DNA of 64,000 nt from Deltaproteobacteria bacterium. GTDB taxonomy: Bacteria > Desulfobacterota > Desulfobulbia > Desulfobulbales > Desulfurivibrionaceae. A program made the position numbers and the translations under genes. The notes under the pieces are model-generated. The model had not been told where the DNA came from and made no database searches. It worked only from the letters and a program-made list of their open reading frames with translations. How positions within the stretch are numbered: position 1 is the stretch's first letter; each line of letters starts with the position of its first letter. Of this stretch, positions 1-9,612 are shown piece after piece. Location of the stretch: assembly GCA_013349295.1 (NCBI GenBank), contig DUZW01000001.1, forward strand, positions 62,001 to 126,000, written 5' to 3'.

Positions 1-34
1 TTGAGATGATCTTAAACAAAGAGGGAGAAAAATA

Positions 35-2119
35 ATGACACCCCTTACCCGCCTGAAATGTATCTCCGCCGGGATGATGATATTCTGTTTTCTTTTGGCC
101 GGGACGGTTTTTGCCCAAAAAGCAGCCCCCCAGGCAAAAGCAGCCTACACAATATCAGGCATTTCCCTTAACCAGGCTGCCGATGGCTTGCAACTGGTTG
201 TTCAAGGACGCACAACACCTACATACACAATGTACGAACTTTTCGAGCCGCTGCGGATCGTGCTGGATATTGCCGATGCCAGATTCCTTGACTCTGCGGC
301 GATTCCGACAAATCTGCCGCAGGGTCCGGTCCAGCAAATTAAAAATATCTCCCTGACGGATCAGGAACCGACCATTGCCCGGCTTGAGATCTACCTTTCC
401 GACGATCCAGCCTATACCATCGAAAGAAAAGGAAACAATATCGTCGTCAGTTTTGCAAAGACAATGCCCCTGCCCCCCCACCTCGCGCAGACGATTGCCG
501 AAACGGAACAACCACCTGCAACCGTTGCCGTCTCGGCGTCTCGTCCGGCTTCACTGCTCCAGGACATTGAGATTGACACCACCAATCCGGCCGAAACCCG
601 TGTCATTATCAAAACGGACGGCCCAATCACGGATTTCCAAAAAGCCCATCTCGCTAAAAGCGAGGGTCGTCCGGCAAGAATGTATATTGACATTGCAAAC
701 GTCGCGCTTCCAGGAAAGATGCTGCAACATACGGTCGGGACAGCCTTGGCAAAAATTCGCGCAGCTCAACGCAAATCTGCGGTGCGCATCGTTTTTGATT
801 CCGGACTTAACGAATTATTCCCCTATGAGGTCGAAAACCTTCCCGATGGCTTACTGGTAAAAATTACCGAGCCTGCGGCATCTCTTTCCCCGCCCCTCAT
901 GGCGGATCGTCTCAAGCAGAATCCTGCGCAAAAAATAGACCCACGACAAAATAAAACGAAAACTCCTGCTGCCCCGGTTACTCCAGCTGACTCTTTTGCT
1001 GTCGCGGCAACCGCACCGGTATCCGTCGCTCCGGCTGTGTCCATGCCGGCGGTAACGACTTCCGAATCAATCGTGCCCATTTTTTCGACAACAAAAGACG
1101 AAGTTAAAACCGTGCCCACACAACCGCTTCACGGCGCGACCAAAACAGCCGCCAAGAAAAATTCAGGAGCTACCACGGCAAAAGCAGAATCCTTCAATGT
1201 CTCCGGATATGAAAAACAAAAAATCACCGTGGATTTTTTCAAAATTGATCTTCACAACGTGTTCAGACTGTTCGGTGAAATAAGCGGTCAGAATATTGTT
1301 GTGGACGAAGGAGTCAGCGGCACCCTGACCTTGGCCCTCAATGATATCCCTTGGGATTTTGCTCTGGATATCGTGCTCAACCTCAAAGGTCTGCAAAAAG
1401 AAGAGCGTTTTAACACCATTGTAATTTTCCCCAAAGACAAGAATTTTCAATTTCCCAAGGTAGCGCTGGACCGTACCGATACCAAGGAGCATCAAGACAA
1501 ACCGGACCTTGTTACGGCAACCCAACAGTTGAAAGAACATAAAGAAATTCTTGAGGCAAAAAAGCTCATTCAACAAGGAGAACTTGCTGAAAAATCAGGA
1601 CGCTACCCCCAGGCACTCTCCTTATATGAAGCCGCTTTCAACTCTTGGCCGGACAATGCTCAGTTAGCTAACCGCATCTCCGCCCTGTGTCTTGTCCAGC
1701 TTGGCATGAATGCCAAGGCCGTGCACTATGCCAAGGCAGCGTTGACCCTCGAGCCTGCCAATACGGAAGCGGCACTACAGGCTGCCATCGGTTCCGCCAA
1801 CATGAAAAAAATTGAAGCCGCCAAAGCATACTTTGATCTGGCCATCCGCGCTCCACGACCGTCCAGCGAAGCGCTGACCAGCTATGCGGCTTTTGCCGAA
1901 GAACAACAAAGTTACAGAGGTGCCTTGACACTTCTTGATAAGCATAACGTACTGTACGGGGATACCCTGGACACGCTGGTATCAAGAGCGCGTATCCTCG
2001 ATGCCCTTGGGGAAACAACACAAGCTCTTGCAACATACAACGCTGTGCTACTTTCCGGATACACAGTCCCGGAAGAACTACAGCGCTTTATACGGGGACG
2101 GCTTACAGCGGCCAATTAG
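35..2119 (+). CDS. AMIN / STN (secretin N-terminal) / TPR protein, pilus-secretin accessory
   Basis: A predicted exported protein of 694 residues. A signal peptide is visible at residues 1-27 (hydrophobic stretch ending VFA-Q). Two AMIN-like beta domains follow at about 40-135 and 170-285, then a Pro/Thr/Ala-rich linker to about 390, an STN-like domain at about 399-470 (FKIDLHNVFRLFGEISGQNI, typical of PilQ N-termini), and C-terminal TPR repeats from about 510. AMIN domains bind peptidoglycan in PilQ and AmiC families. The secretin pore domain itself is absent and is encoded by the next gene, 63 bp downstream. I infer that this protein helps place or assemble that secretin in the envelope. 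A purine-rich Shine-Dalgarno (GAGGGAG) precedes the ATG. In MSHA loci this slot is sometimes a TPR protein (MshN), but this is not a clear MshN. Confidence 0.75.
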   Translation: MTPLTRLKCISAGMMIFCFLLAGTVFAQKAAPQAKAAYTISGISLNQAADGLQLVVQGRTTPTYTMYELFEPLRIVLDIADARFLDSAAIPTNLPQGPVQQIKNISLTDQEPTIARLEIYLSDDPAYTIERKGNNIVVSFAKTMPLPPHLAQTIAETEQPPATVAVSASRPASLLQDIEIDTTNPAETRVIIKTDGPITDFQKAHLAKSEGRPARMYIDIANVALPGKMLQHTVGTALAKIRAAQRKSAVRIVFDSGLNELFPYEVENLPDGLLVKITEPAASLSPPLMADRLKQNPAQKIDPRQNKTKTPAAPVTPADSFAVAATAPVSVAPAVSMPAVTTSESIVPIFSTTKDEVKTVPTQPLHGATKTAAKKNSGATTAKAESFNVSGYEKQKITVDFFKIDLHNVFRLFGEISGQNIVVDEGVSGTLTLALNDIPWDFALDIVLNLKGLQKEERFNTIVIFPKDKNFQFPKVALDRTDTKEHQDKPDLVTATQQLKEHKEILEAKKLIQQGELAEKSGRYPQALSLYEAAFNSWPDNAQLANRISALCLVQLGMNAKAVHYAKAALTLEPANTEAALQAAIGSANMKKIEAAKAYFDLAIRAPRPSSEALTSYAAFAEEQQSYRGALTLLDKHNVLYGDTLDTLVSRARILDALGETTQALATYNAVLLSGYTVPEELQRFIRGRLTAAN

Positions 2120-2182
2120 GCGATTACCGGGCTTGCTCCGGTGCTCACTTAACACTCTCAGATTAAGGACACAACAGTAGCC

Positions 2183-4021
2183 ATGAAAACAAAAAGAAAA
2201 AGCATCCTGCATGTGCTTGCACTTTCCGCAATCTGCCTCCTTGCCTTGGGATGCGCGCCTGTAACGGCTCCACAGCAGGATACTCAAACAAAACCCAATG
2301 CTGCAGCTCCTGCCGCTTCACCGCAGCAAACCGCCCTTTCTGAACCCAGTCAGCTACCGGTCCGCTTTCAGAAGCCGACCTACATGCTCAAGGATACCGA
2401 TGACGGCAAGCATAAACTCGCCGATGCAGGTGCGATGCCTTCCGTCCCGGTAGGCAGAGATTTTTCTACTGCCTCCGGTCCCGTGCTTTTGCGGGATATC
2501 ATCAAAACACTTGTCGCATTGAAAGGAATGAACGTCAGTTGGGCAAATGACGTCAATCAGTATACTTCCGTGGATGTTGATATCCGTGCAGGAGACGATT
2601 TTTTCAAATCCCTTGACAATATTCTTCTACAAGCAAGCTATTTTTATGAGACCCAGGGAAATACCATTGCCATCAAGAACAGAGAAACCAGAACCTTCCA
2701 CCTGCCTCTGCCGAATGTAAGCTCCAATTATGCCACCAGCGTCGGCGGCGATGTGTTGGGCTCCTCTTCCATCGGCGGAAGCAGCAGTGGCATGACAGGG
2801 AAAATACAGCTGACCAGTGATAAAAATGAGTTCAACTTCTGGAAGAACATCGAAGAAAATCTCGACCGGATTCTTGAAATCAGCAAAGAACAAAAGACTC
2901 AAAAGAAGGAAGAAGTAAGCGAACTGCAAAAACAAGTTGGGGGGGCATCAAAACAAAAAAATGAGGCTGACGGGACAAGCACGGAATTTGATGTACAGAC
3001 ATCAACCTCCAGCATTCGAGATTTCAAGACCGGACTTGGATACTACACCATCGATCAACACCTTGGCCTGATTTCGGTCTCTGCTTCACGACCCATGCTG
3101 GACAAGATCGGCCGTTATCTTGAGATTTTAAAGAAAGAAGTCTACCGCCAGGTCGCCATTGAGGCCAAGATCGTCGAGGTCGTTATCAATGATTCCGAAA
3201 AAAAAGGTATTGACTGGTCCGCGCTCCTTAATACTTCAGTCAACCTGGAAATGTTCGGTCCAAACGGGATAATTTACCAGCAGAAAGCACTCCCGCAGAT
3301 TCTGTCCACCACGACAGGCTCCACTACCTCCGGCTTAATAAATGAAGTAACCAATGGTGTCTTGGCCTCAACCCTCACCAACGCGTCAACAAGTACAACC
3401 GACACAACGACGAGCAGCACGGCCAATGCCCCGGGCAGACGGGTTATCAGCAACATCGGCTTAGCGGGCAGTCCTTTTGCCGTCCTTATCAGCGCTCTTG
3501 AAACACAAGGGAAAACCAACATCCTCTCCAACCCGAAAATCAGTGTACTCAATGGTCAGCCAGCGCTTATCTCCGTGGGCGACACGCAAAAATATATTGA
3601 TACCATTGAATCGAGAGTTGACGCTCAGACCGGTGCCGTTACCTACACGGTTAAGACGGCGACCCTGATGTCCGGCCTGGGCATGTCGGTGGTCGCAAGC
3701 ATCATGGAAAACGATGAAATCGTTCTTTCCTTAACCCCGGTTACCTCGAAGCTTGATGGGGACACAATCCCTTATGAGATTGTCGGTCTTGGTAAAGTGG
3801 GTGTGCCAAAAATTCAACTCAGGGAAATGAACACCGTTGTCCGTGTCAAGAGTGGCGAAATCTTGATGATCGGAGGCCTGATAGACGATGTCGAAACTGA
3901 TGTTGTCAACAAGGTTCCGTTGCTGGGGGACATTCCTGGAATCAGCCGACTTTTTTCTCATTCGACAAAATTAAAACAAAAAAAAGAGCTGGTCATACTT
4001 CTGCAACCCAAACTGCTGTGA
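2183..4021 (+). CDS. mshL: MshL-like lipoprotein secretin (type II/IV pilus outer-membrane pore)
   Basis: Outer-membrane secretin of 612 residues. The N-terminus is a lipoprotein signal with lipobox LALGC (Cys24). An N0/STN-like domain at about 95-150 (LLRDIIKTLVALKGMNVSW) is followed by a Lys/Glu-rich coiled region near 240-265. The secretin homology domain runs from about 320 to the end, starting at QVAIEAKIVEVV and including the conserved NPKISVLNGQPALISVG and VPLLGDIPGISRLF motifs. The family forms the gated ring through which MSHA-type pili pass. It follows the AMIN/STN/TPR gene closely, and a terminator lies 22 bp after the stop, so the two probably end a longer pilus operon that begins left of the window. 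Secretin identity is strong; MSHA rather than another type IV pilus system is likely but not proven. Confidence 0.88.
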   Translation: MKTKRKSILHVLALSAICLLALGCAPVTAPQQDTQTKPNAAAPAASPQQTALSEPSQLPVRFQKPTYMLKDTDDGKHKLADAGAMPSVPVGRDFSTASGPVLLRDIIKTLVALKGMNVSWANDVNQYTSVDVDIRAGDDFFKSLDNILLQASYFYETQGNTIAIKNRETRTFHLPLPNVSSNYATSVGGDVLGSSSIGGSSSGMTGKIQLTSDKNEFNFWKNIEENLDRILEISKEQKTQKKEEVSELQKQVGGASKQKNEADGTSTEFDVQTSTSSIRDFKTGLGYYTIDQHLGLISVSASRPMLDKIGRYLEILKKEVYRQVAIEAKIVEVVINDSEKKGIDWSALLNTSVNLEMFGPNGIIYQQKALPQILSTTTGSTTSGLINEVTNGVLASTLTNASTSTTDTTTSSTANAPGRRVISNIGLAGSPFAVLISALETQGKTNILSNPKISVLNGQPALISVGDTQKYIDTIESRVDAQTGAVTYTVKTATLMSGLGMSVVASIMENDEIVLSLTPVTSKLDGDTIPYEIVGLGKVGVPKIQLREMNTVVRVKSGEILMIGGLIDDVETDVVNKVPLLGDIPGISRLFSHSTKLKQKKELVILLQPKLL

Positions 4022-4042
4022 GCCTAGGCTTTCATTCAACGC

Positions 4043-4079
4043 AAAAAAAATCCCGGCTGATTGCCGGGATTTTTTTTTG
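4043..4079. terminator. Bidirectional rho-independent terminator between mshL and secB
   Basis: Perfect 8-bp stem (ATCCCGGC at 4050-4057 pairing with GCCGGGAT at 4063-4070) with a 5-nt loop. There is an A-run before it and a T-run after it, so it can end transcripts from both convergent genes. Confidence 0.9.
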
Positions 4080-4095
4080 ATGTGTAACCTTTTTC

Positions 4096-4128
4096 GAAAC
4101 GCCCCTCAGTTAACGTGAGGGGCGTTTC
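4096..4128. other. Second strong hairpin downstream of secB
   Basis: A 13-bp perfect inverted repeat (arms 4096-4108 and 4116-4128, arm sequence GAAACGCCCCTCA) with a 7-nt loop. It lies 48 bp beyond the secB stop. It lacks a T-run in either direction, so it may be an mRNA 3'-end stabiliser or an imperfect terminator. Confidence 0.5.
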
Positions 4129-4175
4129 CTTAGCCAAACGAACAACATCATGTAACAATTGATTTAGAAATGGAA

Positions 4176-4658
4176 TTACTGCGCTTGCTGCTCCCCCGCC
4201 TTCTGCCTTTTTGAATTCTCATACAGGGCGTGGAAATTGATCGGCTCCATGAGGAAGGGGATAAAGCCGCCATCCACCGTTACTTGACTGATTATCTGCC
4301 GAGTAAATGGGAAAAGCAAGGCCGCGCATTCCACGGACAATACCGGCGGCAAATGCTCCTCAGGGATATTTTTCAACAAAAACACCCCTGCATGCTCGAT
4401 CTCGATGATAAAAAGGGTTTTTTCGGTCTGACTGTTGGTCACCTTGGCGGTAATGGCCAGGGTAACCTCATAATGATCTTCCGTCTCCATCTTCCGATGC
4501 TTCAAAGCCAGGTTCACATCAACCTTGGGCTCGCCCTTGGCGAGAAAAACATCCGGAGCCTCGGGATTTTCAAACGATAAATCCTTGATGTACATCTTCT
4601 GCAACCGAAAAACAGGTGGCTGCGGTGCCTGAGCGTCGTCGTTATTCTGTTCCGCCAT
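4176..4658 (-). CDS. secB: Protein-export chaperone SecB
   Basis: Cytoplasmic tetrameric chaperone that keeps precursors unfolded and hands them to SecA. The 160-residue product from the chosen ATG matches the SecB family: FRLQKMYIKDLSFENPEAP near the N-terminus, the LALKHRK and YEVTLAITAKV strands, and the diagnostic LFPFTRQIISQVTVDGGFIPFLMEPINF block near the C-terminus. The open frame extends 17 codons further upstream, but the ATG at 4658 (MAEQNNDD) has an AAGGA Shine-Dalgarno, and the extension is not SecB-like. It is convergent with mshL. Confidence 0.93.
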   Translation of the reverse strand: MAEQNNDDAQAPQPPVFRLQKMYIKDLSFENPEAPDVFLAKGEPKVDVNLALKHRKMETEDHYEVTLAITAKVTNSQTEKTLFIIEIEHAGVFLLKNIPEEHLPPVLSVECAALLFPFTRQIISQVTVDGGFIPFLMEPINFHALYENSKRQKAGEQQAQ

Positions 4659-4969
4659 GATTCGCAATTCCTTATCTGAGTCTGAGTTTCTGTATGGCAA
4701 ACGCCACATTCCTGCCTGCTTTAATTACCGCACTCCATGCTTGATGTGTTCGCTGCCCCTCACAAATACTTCGCCAGGCCCGGCAAGAACGGAAGAGCAA
4801 TTGAGTAAGGCACTCTCCGTTCGCCCATAGCCTGTCGAAGGGCTCTTTTTACGAACACTCCATTCTTTATAATGAAATATGCCGAAACTTCAACGGCTCT
4901 TTTAACTTTTTCACCCTCTTGACCGGGTTTTCCATCCAGGCCCAACGCTGATGGTCTTTCGCTCCGTGC
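4659..4969. other. Gene-free spacer with a dispersed-repeat fragment
   Basis: 311 bp between secB and uvrA. A 61-codon minus-strand frame exists here, but it contains the motif CCTTCGACAGGCTATGGGCG (rc of part of 4815-4845). That motif resembles a widespread intergenic repeat seen in many proteobacterial genomes, so I treat the region as non-coding. No RNA gene is visible. Confidence 0.5.
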
Positions 4970-7807
4970 CTAAACCCGGCCTTCCAGAATTTTCTTGAGA
5001 AATTGTCCGGTGTACGATTCCTCCACATCGGCTACCTCTTCGGGTGTGCCTTGGGCGACAATGGCCCCACCGTGATCCCCGCCCTCCGGGCCGAGGTCGA
5101 TGAGATGATCGGCTGTTTTGATCACATCGAGATTGTGTTCGATGATAACCACGGTATTGCCGCTCTCCACCAACCGGTTCAACACATGGAGAAGATGCTG
5201 GATATCGGCGGGATGCAAACCGGTGGTCGGTTCATCCATGATATACAAAGTCTTGCCGGTGCTTCTTTTGCTCAACTCCTTAGCCAGCTTTATCCGCTGC
5301 GCCTCGCCGCCGGACAGGGTCACGGAAGACTGGCCCAGGGCAAGATACGACAAACCCACCTCCAGCAAGGTTTGCAGCTTACCCTTGATCTGCGGAACCT
5401 TGTCGAAAAAGGTCAGGGCCTCCTCCACGTTCATGGCAAGAATCTCGGCGATATTCTTGCCCCGATAGGCAATATCCAGGGTGTCCTGATTATAGCGTTT
5501 GCCGCCGCAGGCTTCGCAGGTCACATAGATATCCGGGAGAAAATGCATGGCGATCTTAATGACCCCCTCGCCTTCACAGGCCTCGCATCGCCCTCCCTTC
5601 AGATTAAAACTGAAGCGGCCCGGCTGATAGCCCCTGGCCCGCGCCTCGGGCAACCGAGCCAGAAGTTCACGCACCGGAGTGAGCAAGCCGGTATAGGTGG
5701 CGGGATTGGAGCGGGGCGTCCGACCGATGGGACTCTGATCGATATCGATCACCTTGTCGATCTGCTCCAATCCTTCGAATTCACTGCCCCTGCCGGATCT
5801 CCCCTGCCCGTGCGCCAAAAAATGGACCGCACCCTTGAACAGGGTCTCGATCACCAGTGAACTTTTCCCAGAGCCGGAAACCCCGGTGACACAAGTCATC
5901 AACCCGAGAGGGATACGAACATCGATCTTTTGCAGGTTGTTGGCCGAAGCCTGCCTGATGGTAATCCAGGTTTTTTTCGAGGCTGGGCGCCGCCGTTTTT
6001 CAGGAATCGGGATGGACAACCGCCCGGAGAGATAACCACCGGTAATGGATGCCTTATGGCGCAGCAGACCCGCCACCTCGCCATTATAGACCACCTCTCC
6101 GCCATGCACCCCGGCGCCCGGCCCCATGTCCAGCACATGATCCGCCGCCCGGATGGTGTCTTCGTCATGCTCCACCACCAGCACGGTATTACCCATATCC
6201 CGCAGCCTGACCAGGGTGTTGATCAGCCGCTGGTTATCCCGCTGATGCAGGCCGATGCTGGGCTCATCCAAAATATACAATACCCCGGCCAGCCGCGAGC
6301 CGATCTGGGAGGCGAGTCGAATCCGCTGGGCCTCGCCGCCGGAAAGGGTTCCCGCCTTGCGGGCCAGCGAGATGTAACCCAAACCCACATCGTTCAAAAA
6401 AGAGAGCCGATCGATAATCTCTTTCAGGATCCTCTCGGCAATGAACATCTCCTGGGGTGTCCAGCTAAGAGCCGGCAGGATTTCCATGAGCCTACCGATG
6501 CTCCGGCTGGTCAAATCATGGATATTCAACTCCCCGATCCGGACGGCCAGGGCTTCGGGCCTCAGCCTTGCCCCATGACACGCGGGACAATCCTGCTCAT
6601 TCATATACTGCTCCAGATCTTCCCGTACCGAGCCGGAATCGGTCTCCAGATAGCGCCGGCCCAGCTGCGGGAGAATTCCGGCAAAGGGCTTGCGGTGGAT
6701 ATGCATCCTGCGAAAGCGCACATAGTCGAAGACAACATCCTCGAAACCGCTCCCATGCAGAATTACCTCCCTGGCCCGCTCGGGCAGCTCGGCAAACGGG
6801 GTATCCAGGGAAAAGCCATATTGCCTGGCAAGCCCTGCCATGAGTTCCTGCGTGTAGGTGGATGGCGAATTGGACTGCCAGGGGCGAATAGCCCCCTGGT
6901 TGAGACTTAAGTGCGGGTCAGGCACCACCAGCTCCGGATCGAAAAACTGTTTCACCCCCAGACCGCCGCATTCCGGGCAGGCGCCCTTGGGGTTGTTGAA
7001 GGAAAAAAGCTGGGTGGACAATTCCGGCAGACTCTTACCGCAACGGACACAGGCCGCATGCTCGCTGTACAGAATCTCCTTTCCACCTTCCGGCAGCTGA
7101 ACCAGCAAAAACCCTTGGCCCAGCTGCACGGTGGTGGCCACGGAGTCGGACAACCGTCTGGCCACCGAGGGCTTGATCACCAACCGGTCCACCACCGCCT
7201 GGATGGTGTGGCGCTTGTTTTTTTCCAGAACTATCTCCTCGGCCAGATCGCGGATCTCTCCATCGATCCGCGCCCGGACATACCCCTCCCTCCGGAGTTT
7301 CTGCAGCACCGCCTGATGCTCGCCCTTTTTGCCGTCCAACAGCGGAGCCAGCAGGACAATCTTGGTCCCCTCCGCAAGGGCGAGCAGGCTTGCCACCATG
7401 TCCTGCACGGACTGGGGCCGAATCTCCTCGCCGCACTCAGGGCAATGCGGTCTGCCCACTCGGGCAAAGAGCAACCGCAGATGATCGTAAATTTCGGTGA
7501 TGGTCCCCACCGTGGAACGGGGGTTCCGGCTGGTGGTCCGTTGCTCGATGGAAACCGCCGGACTCAACCCCTCCAACGAATCCACCTCGGGCTTTTCCAT
7601 CTGCCCCAAAAACTGCCGGGCATAGGTGGACAGCGACTCCACATAACGCCGCTGCCCCTCGGCATAAAGGGTGTCAAAGGCAAGCGAGGATTTGCCCGAA
7701 CCACTCAAGCCGGTAAAAACCACCAACCGGTTGCGGGGCAGATCCACGCTGATATTTTTCAGATTGTGCATCCGCGCACCACGGATGCTGATGTATTTTG
7801 GTTCCAT
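4970..7807 (-). CDS. uvrA: Excinuclease ABC subunit A
   Basis: Damage-recognition ATPase of nucleotide excision repair (945 residues, normal family length). It has two ABC ATPase halves: Walker [10 protein letters not shown] near residue 33 and GVSGSGKSS near 642, with signature LSGGEAQRI in each half. The zinc-binding pairs CPEC, CVRC...CPEC and CEAC...CEAC are all present. The ATG start gives the canonical N-terminus ([18 protein letters not shown]). It lies downstream of rsmB and the S23 gene with 36 bp separation from the latter, so cotranscription is possible. The long plus-strand frames opposite it are antisense shadows. Confidence 0.97.
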   Translation of the reverse strand: MEPKYISIRGARMHNLKNISVDLPRNRLVVFTGLSGSGKSSLAFDTLYAEGQRRYVESLSTYARQFLGQMEKPEVDSLEGLSPAVSIEQRTTSRNPRSTVGTITEIYDHLRLLFARVGRPHCPECGEEIRPQSVQDMVASLLALAEGTKIVLLAPLLDGKKGEHQAVLQKLRREGYVRARIDGEIRDLAEEIVLEKNKRHTIQAVVDRLVIKPSVARRLSDSVATTVQLGQGFLLVQLPEGGKEILYSEHAACVRCGKSLPELSTQLFSFNNPKGACPECGGLGVKQFFDPELVVPDPHLSLNQGAIRPWQSNSPSTYTQELMAGLARQYGFSLDTPFAELPERAREVILHGSGFEDVVFDYVRFRRMHIHRKPFAGILPQLGRRYLETDSGSVREDLEQYMNEQDCPACHGARLRPEALAVRIGELNIHDLTSRSIGRLMEILPALSWTPQEMFIAERILKEIIDRLSFLNDVGLGYISLARKAGTLSGGEAQRIRLASQIGSRLAGVLYILDEPSIGLHQRDNQRLINTLVRLRDMGNTVLVVEHDEDTIRAADHVLDMGPGAGVHGGEVVYNGEVAGLLRHKASITGGYLSGRLSIPIPEKRRRPASKKTWITIRQASANNLQKIDVRIPLGLMTCVTGVSGSGKSSLVIETLFKGAVHFLAHGQGRSGRGSEFEGLEQIDKVIDIDQSPIGRTPRSNPATYTGLLTPVRELLARLPEARARGYQPGRFSFNLKGGRCEACEGEGVIKIAMHFLPDIYVTCEACGGKRYNQDTLDIAYRGKNIAEILAMNVEEALTFFDKVPQIKGKLQTLLEVGLSYLALGQSSVTLSGGEAQRIKLAKELSKRSTGKTLYIMDEPTTGLHPADIQHLLHVLNRLVESGNTVVIIEHNLDVIKTADHLIDLGPEGGDHGGAIVAQGTPEEVADVEESYTGQFLKKILEGRV

Positions 7808-7843
7808 AAATTCAGTGAAGAATGAAAAGTGAAAAATGCAAAA

Positions 7844-8224
7844 TCAAATTGTTTTCTTACCCCGTTTTGCCGTAATCAGAATTGCCGATAAAATCTTGAT
7901 CAACTGGTCGGTTTCATCAACCAAACCGACCAGCTGCACCTCTGGAATAATTTCAGCTTTTTCAAAAAGCCTCAGCCAATAGGCAGATTCAAGCGCCTCT
8001 TTATGGGCTATGGACATTTTTGCGATAAAATCAGCCTTGCTCTGGGCGCCTTGTGCTTCTTGCACATTTGCCCCAATGGAAGTTCCTGATCGTAAAAACT
8101 GCTTTCCAATGGCTCTTCCCACCTCATCCTGTTGCAGATCACGGTAGAGGCGGATCACCTGCAGGGCATATTGTATGCTCCGCGCGGCAATGTCATTCTT
8201 TATTTCCAATTTTTCATTTTTCAC
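7844..8224 (-). CDS. Four-helix-bundle protein (S23 / rRNA intervening-sequence family)
   Basis: A 126-residue all-helical protein with the family motifs YALQVIRLYRDL, IGKQFLRSGTSIGANVQEA and a central ESAYWLRL segment. The family is named after proteins encoded in 23S rRNA intervening sequences and is structurally related to bAvd of diversity-generating retroelements; its cellular role is unknown. The start is a GTG whose last bases overlap the rsmB stop (GTGA), suggesting translational coupling. The first residues (KNEKLEIKND) and the last rsmB codons are encoded by an A-rich, repetitive GTGAAAAATGAAAAATTGG tract, and a similar tract follows the gene. A second family member lies at 46980-47375, also embedded in repeats. 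Confidence 0.85.
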   Translation of the reverse strand: MKNEKLEIKNDIAARSIQYALQVIRLYRDLQQDEVGRAIGKQFLRSGTSIGANVQEAQGAQSKADFIAKMSIAHKEALESAYWLRLFEKAEIIPEVQLVGLVDETDQLIKILSAILITAKRGKKTI

Positions 8225-9564
8225 TCTGCACTCTTCATTGTTTTTTGCAGCCTGGCCGCGAAAAACCCATCCAGCCCCTGCTCGGGCGTGGTTTTGAAAA
8301 ACCCCTGCTCATCGCAGAATCCCCTGGCCGCTTCGGGAAGATACTCCTGGGCCGGAGTGATTGAAAACTCGGAATGTTCGCTTAGAAACGCACCAATGAC
8401 CTCGTCATTTTCCCTTGGCTCAATGCTGCAGGTGGCATAGACGATCACCCCTCCTTGAGCGACAAGCCCGGCGGCTGCTCCCAACAACTCCCGTTGCTTG
8501 ACTTGATAGCCTTGCAAGGCCTCCGGCGATCGCTTCCAACGAATATCCGGCTGACGCCGGATAACCCCCAGACCGGAACAGGGAGCATCGACGAGAACGC
8601 CCGCAAAGCCGCCTTGGCGCTGTCCGGCAAACTCCTGGAGTGTTTCCCCGTGGATTTCTATCTCCACCCCGCCAAGGCGCTGCAGGTTCTCTTTCAGCAG
8701 GGCTTGACGTTTCTGGCTGGGCTCCACCGCCACCACCTTTCCGCCTTCCGGCAACAGCTGGGCCAAATGCAAGGTCTTGCCGCCGAGTCCGGCGCAACCG
8801 TCAAGGTATCCGGCGCCGACAAACGGCCCCAGCAATTGGGTGACAAGCTGGGCCGCCTCATCCTGCACCACAAAAAAGCCTTGTCCGTACCCGGGCAGAC
8901 CGGTGAAAGGGCCTTGGAAATTATTGATCCGCACCGCCTCTTGGGCAAAAAGAGTGCGTTCGCAGTCAAACCCCTTTTCCCGAAGAAGGGCCAGACCGTC
9001 ATCCACGGTGAGCTTGCTGCAGTTCACCCTCACCACCAGCGGCGGCACGACATTATTTATCCAGCAGATCCGCCTGGCCCGTTCCCTACCGAAGAGCGCT
9101 TCCCAACGCGCCACCAGCCAGGCCGGATGGCTCAACACCGCCGCCGACTCGTCGGGCACAGGCAAAACAGCTCTCTGCCGAACCATGGCACGAAGGACCC
9201 CGTTTACAAAACCGGTGAGCCATTTCGGCTGCCGGGCCAATTTCAAGGCCTGGACCGTTTCATTAATGGCGGCCGACTCCGGCACCCGATCAAGAAAAAC
9301 AAGCTGATACAGGCCAACCCGCAATGCCACGAGGGTAAGGGGCTTCATTTTTCGCAAGGGATGGCTGGCGAACTTTTGAATAATTGCGTCCAGATACCCT
9401 TGCCATCGGACCACGCCATAGACCAGGGCCATGACAAGTTGCTTATCGCGCTGATCGTCCAGGGCAACCCCGGAGACAATTTTTTCCAGCACCTGGTCCA
9501 ACGGATCCTGCGATTTCTCCCAGGCGAGAAGGGTATCCATGGCTATGCCGCGGGAATTTATCAT
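8221..9564 (-). CDS. rsmB: 16S rRNA (cytosine-967-C5)-methyltransferase RsmB
   Basis: Transfers a methyl group from SAM to C967 of 16S rRNA. The 447-residue protein has an N-terminal NusB-like RNA-binding domain (about 10-140) and a C-terminal NOL1/NOP2/Sun methyltransferase domain. The SAM-binding loop is DGCAGLGGKTLHLAQ. Both NSUN cysteines are present: VDAPCSGLG near 325 and VYATCSIEP near 380. Starts at ATG 9564, 48 bp after pgeF. The final residues (QKTMKSAE) look as if they were added by the repetitive tract shared with the S23 gene, because the family usually ends soon after the barrel-like FFAARL motif. Confidence 0.93.
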   Translation of the reverse strand: MINSRGIAMDTLLAWEKSQDPLDQVLEKIVSGVALDDQRDKQLVMALVYGVVRWQGYLDAIIQKFASHPLRKMKPLTLVALRVGLYQLVFLDRVPESAAINETVQALKLARQPKWLTGFVNGVLRAMVRQRAVLPVPDESAAVLSHPAWLVARWEALFGRERARRICWINNVVPPLVVRVNCSKLTVDDGLALLREKGFDCERTLFAQEAVRINNFQGPFTGLPGYGQGFFVVQDEAAQLVTQLLGPFVGAGYLDGCAGLGGKTLHLAQLLPEGGKVVAVEPSQKRQALLKENLQRLGGVEIEIHGETLQEFAGQRQGGFAGVLVDAPCSGLGVIRRQPDIRWKRSPEALQGYQVKQRELLGAAAGLVAQGGVIVYATCSIEPRENDEVIGAFLSEHSEFSITPAQEYLPEAARGFCDEQGFFKTTPEQGLDGFFAARLQKTMKSAE

Positions 9565-9612
9565 AAGCAGTCAGCCGCTGCCTTGGATTTGATGGTTTTC
9601 AGCTTTTTCATA

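Noticed and set aside
4760-4945. 61-codon minus-strand frame between secB and uvrA
   Set aside because: Built largely from a dispersed-repeat-like sequence and lacks a convincing start.
5003-7825. Long plus-strand frames opposite uvrA (285, 326 and 304 codons)
   Set aside because: They are complementary to the whole of a full-length, motif-complete UvrA, have no ribosome sites or recognisable domains, and arise from codon bias.
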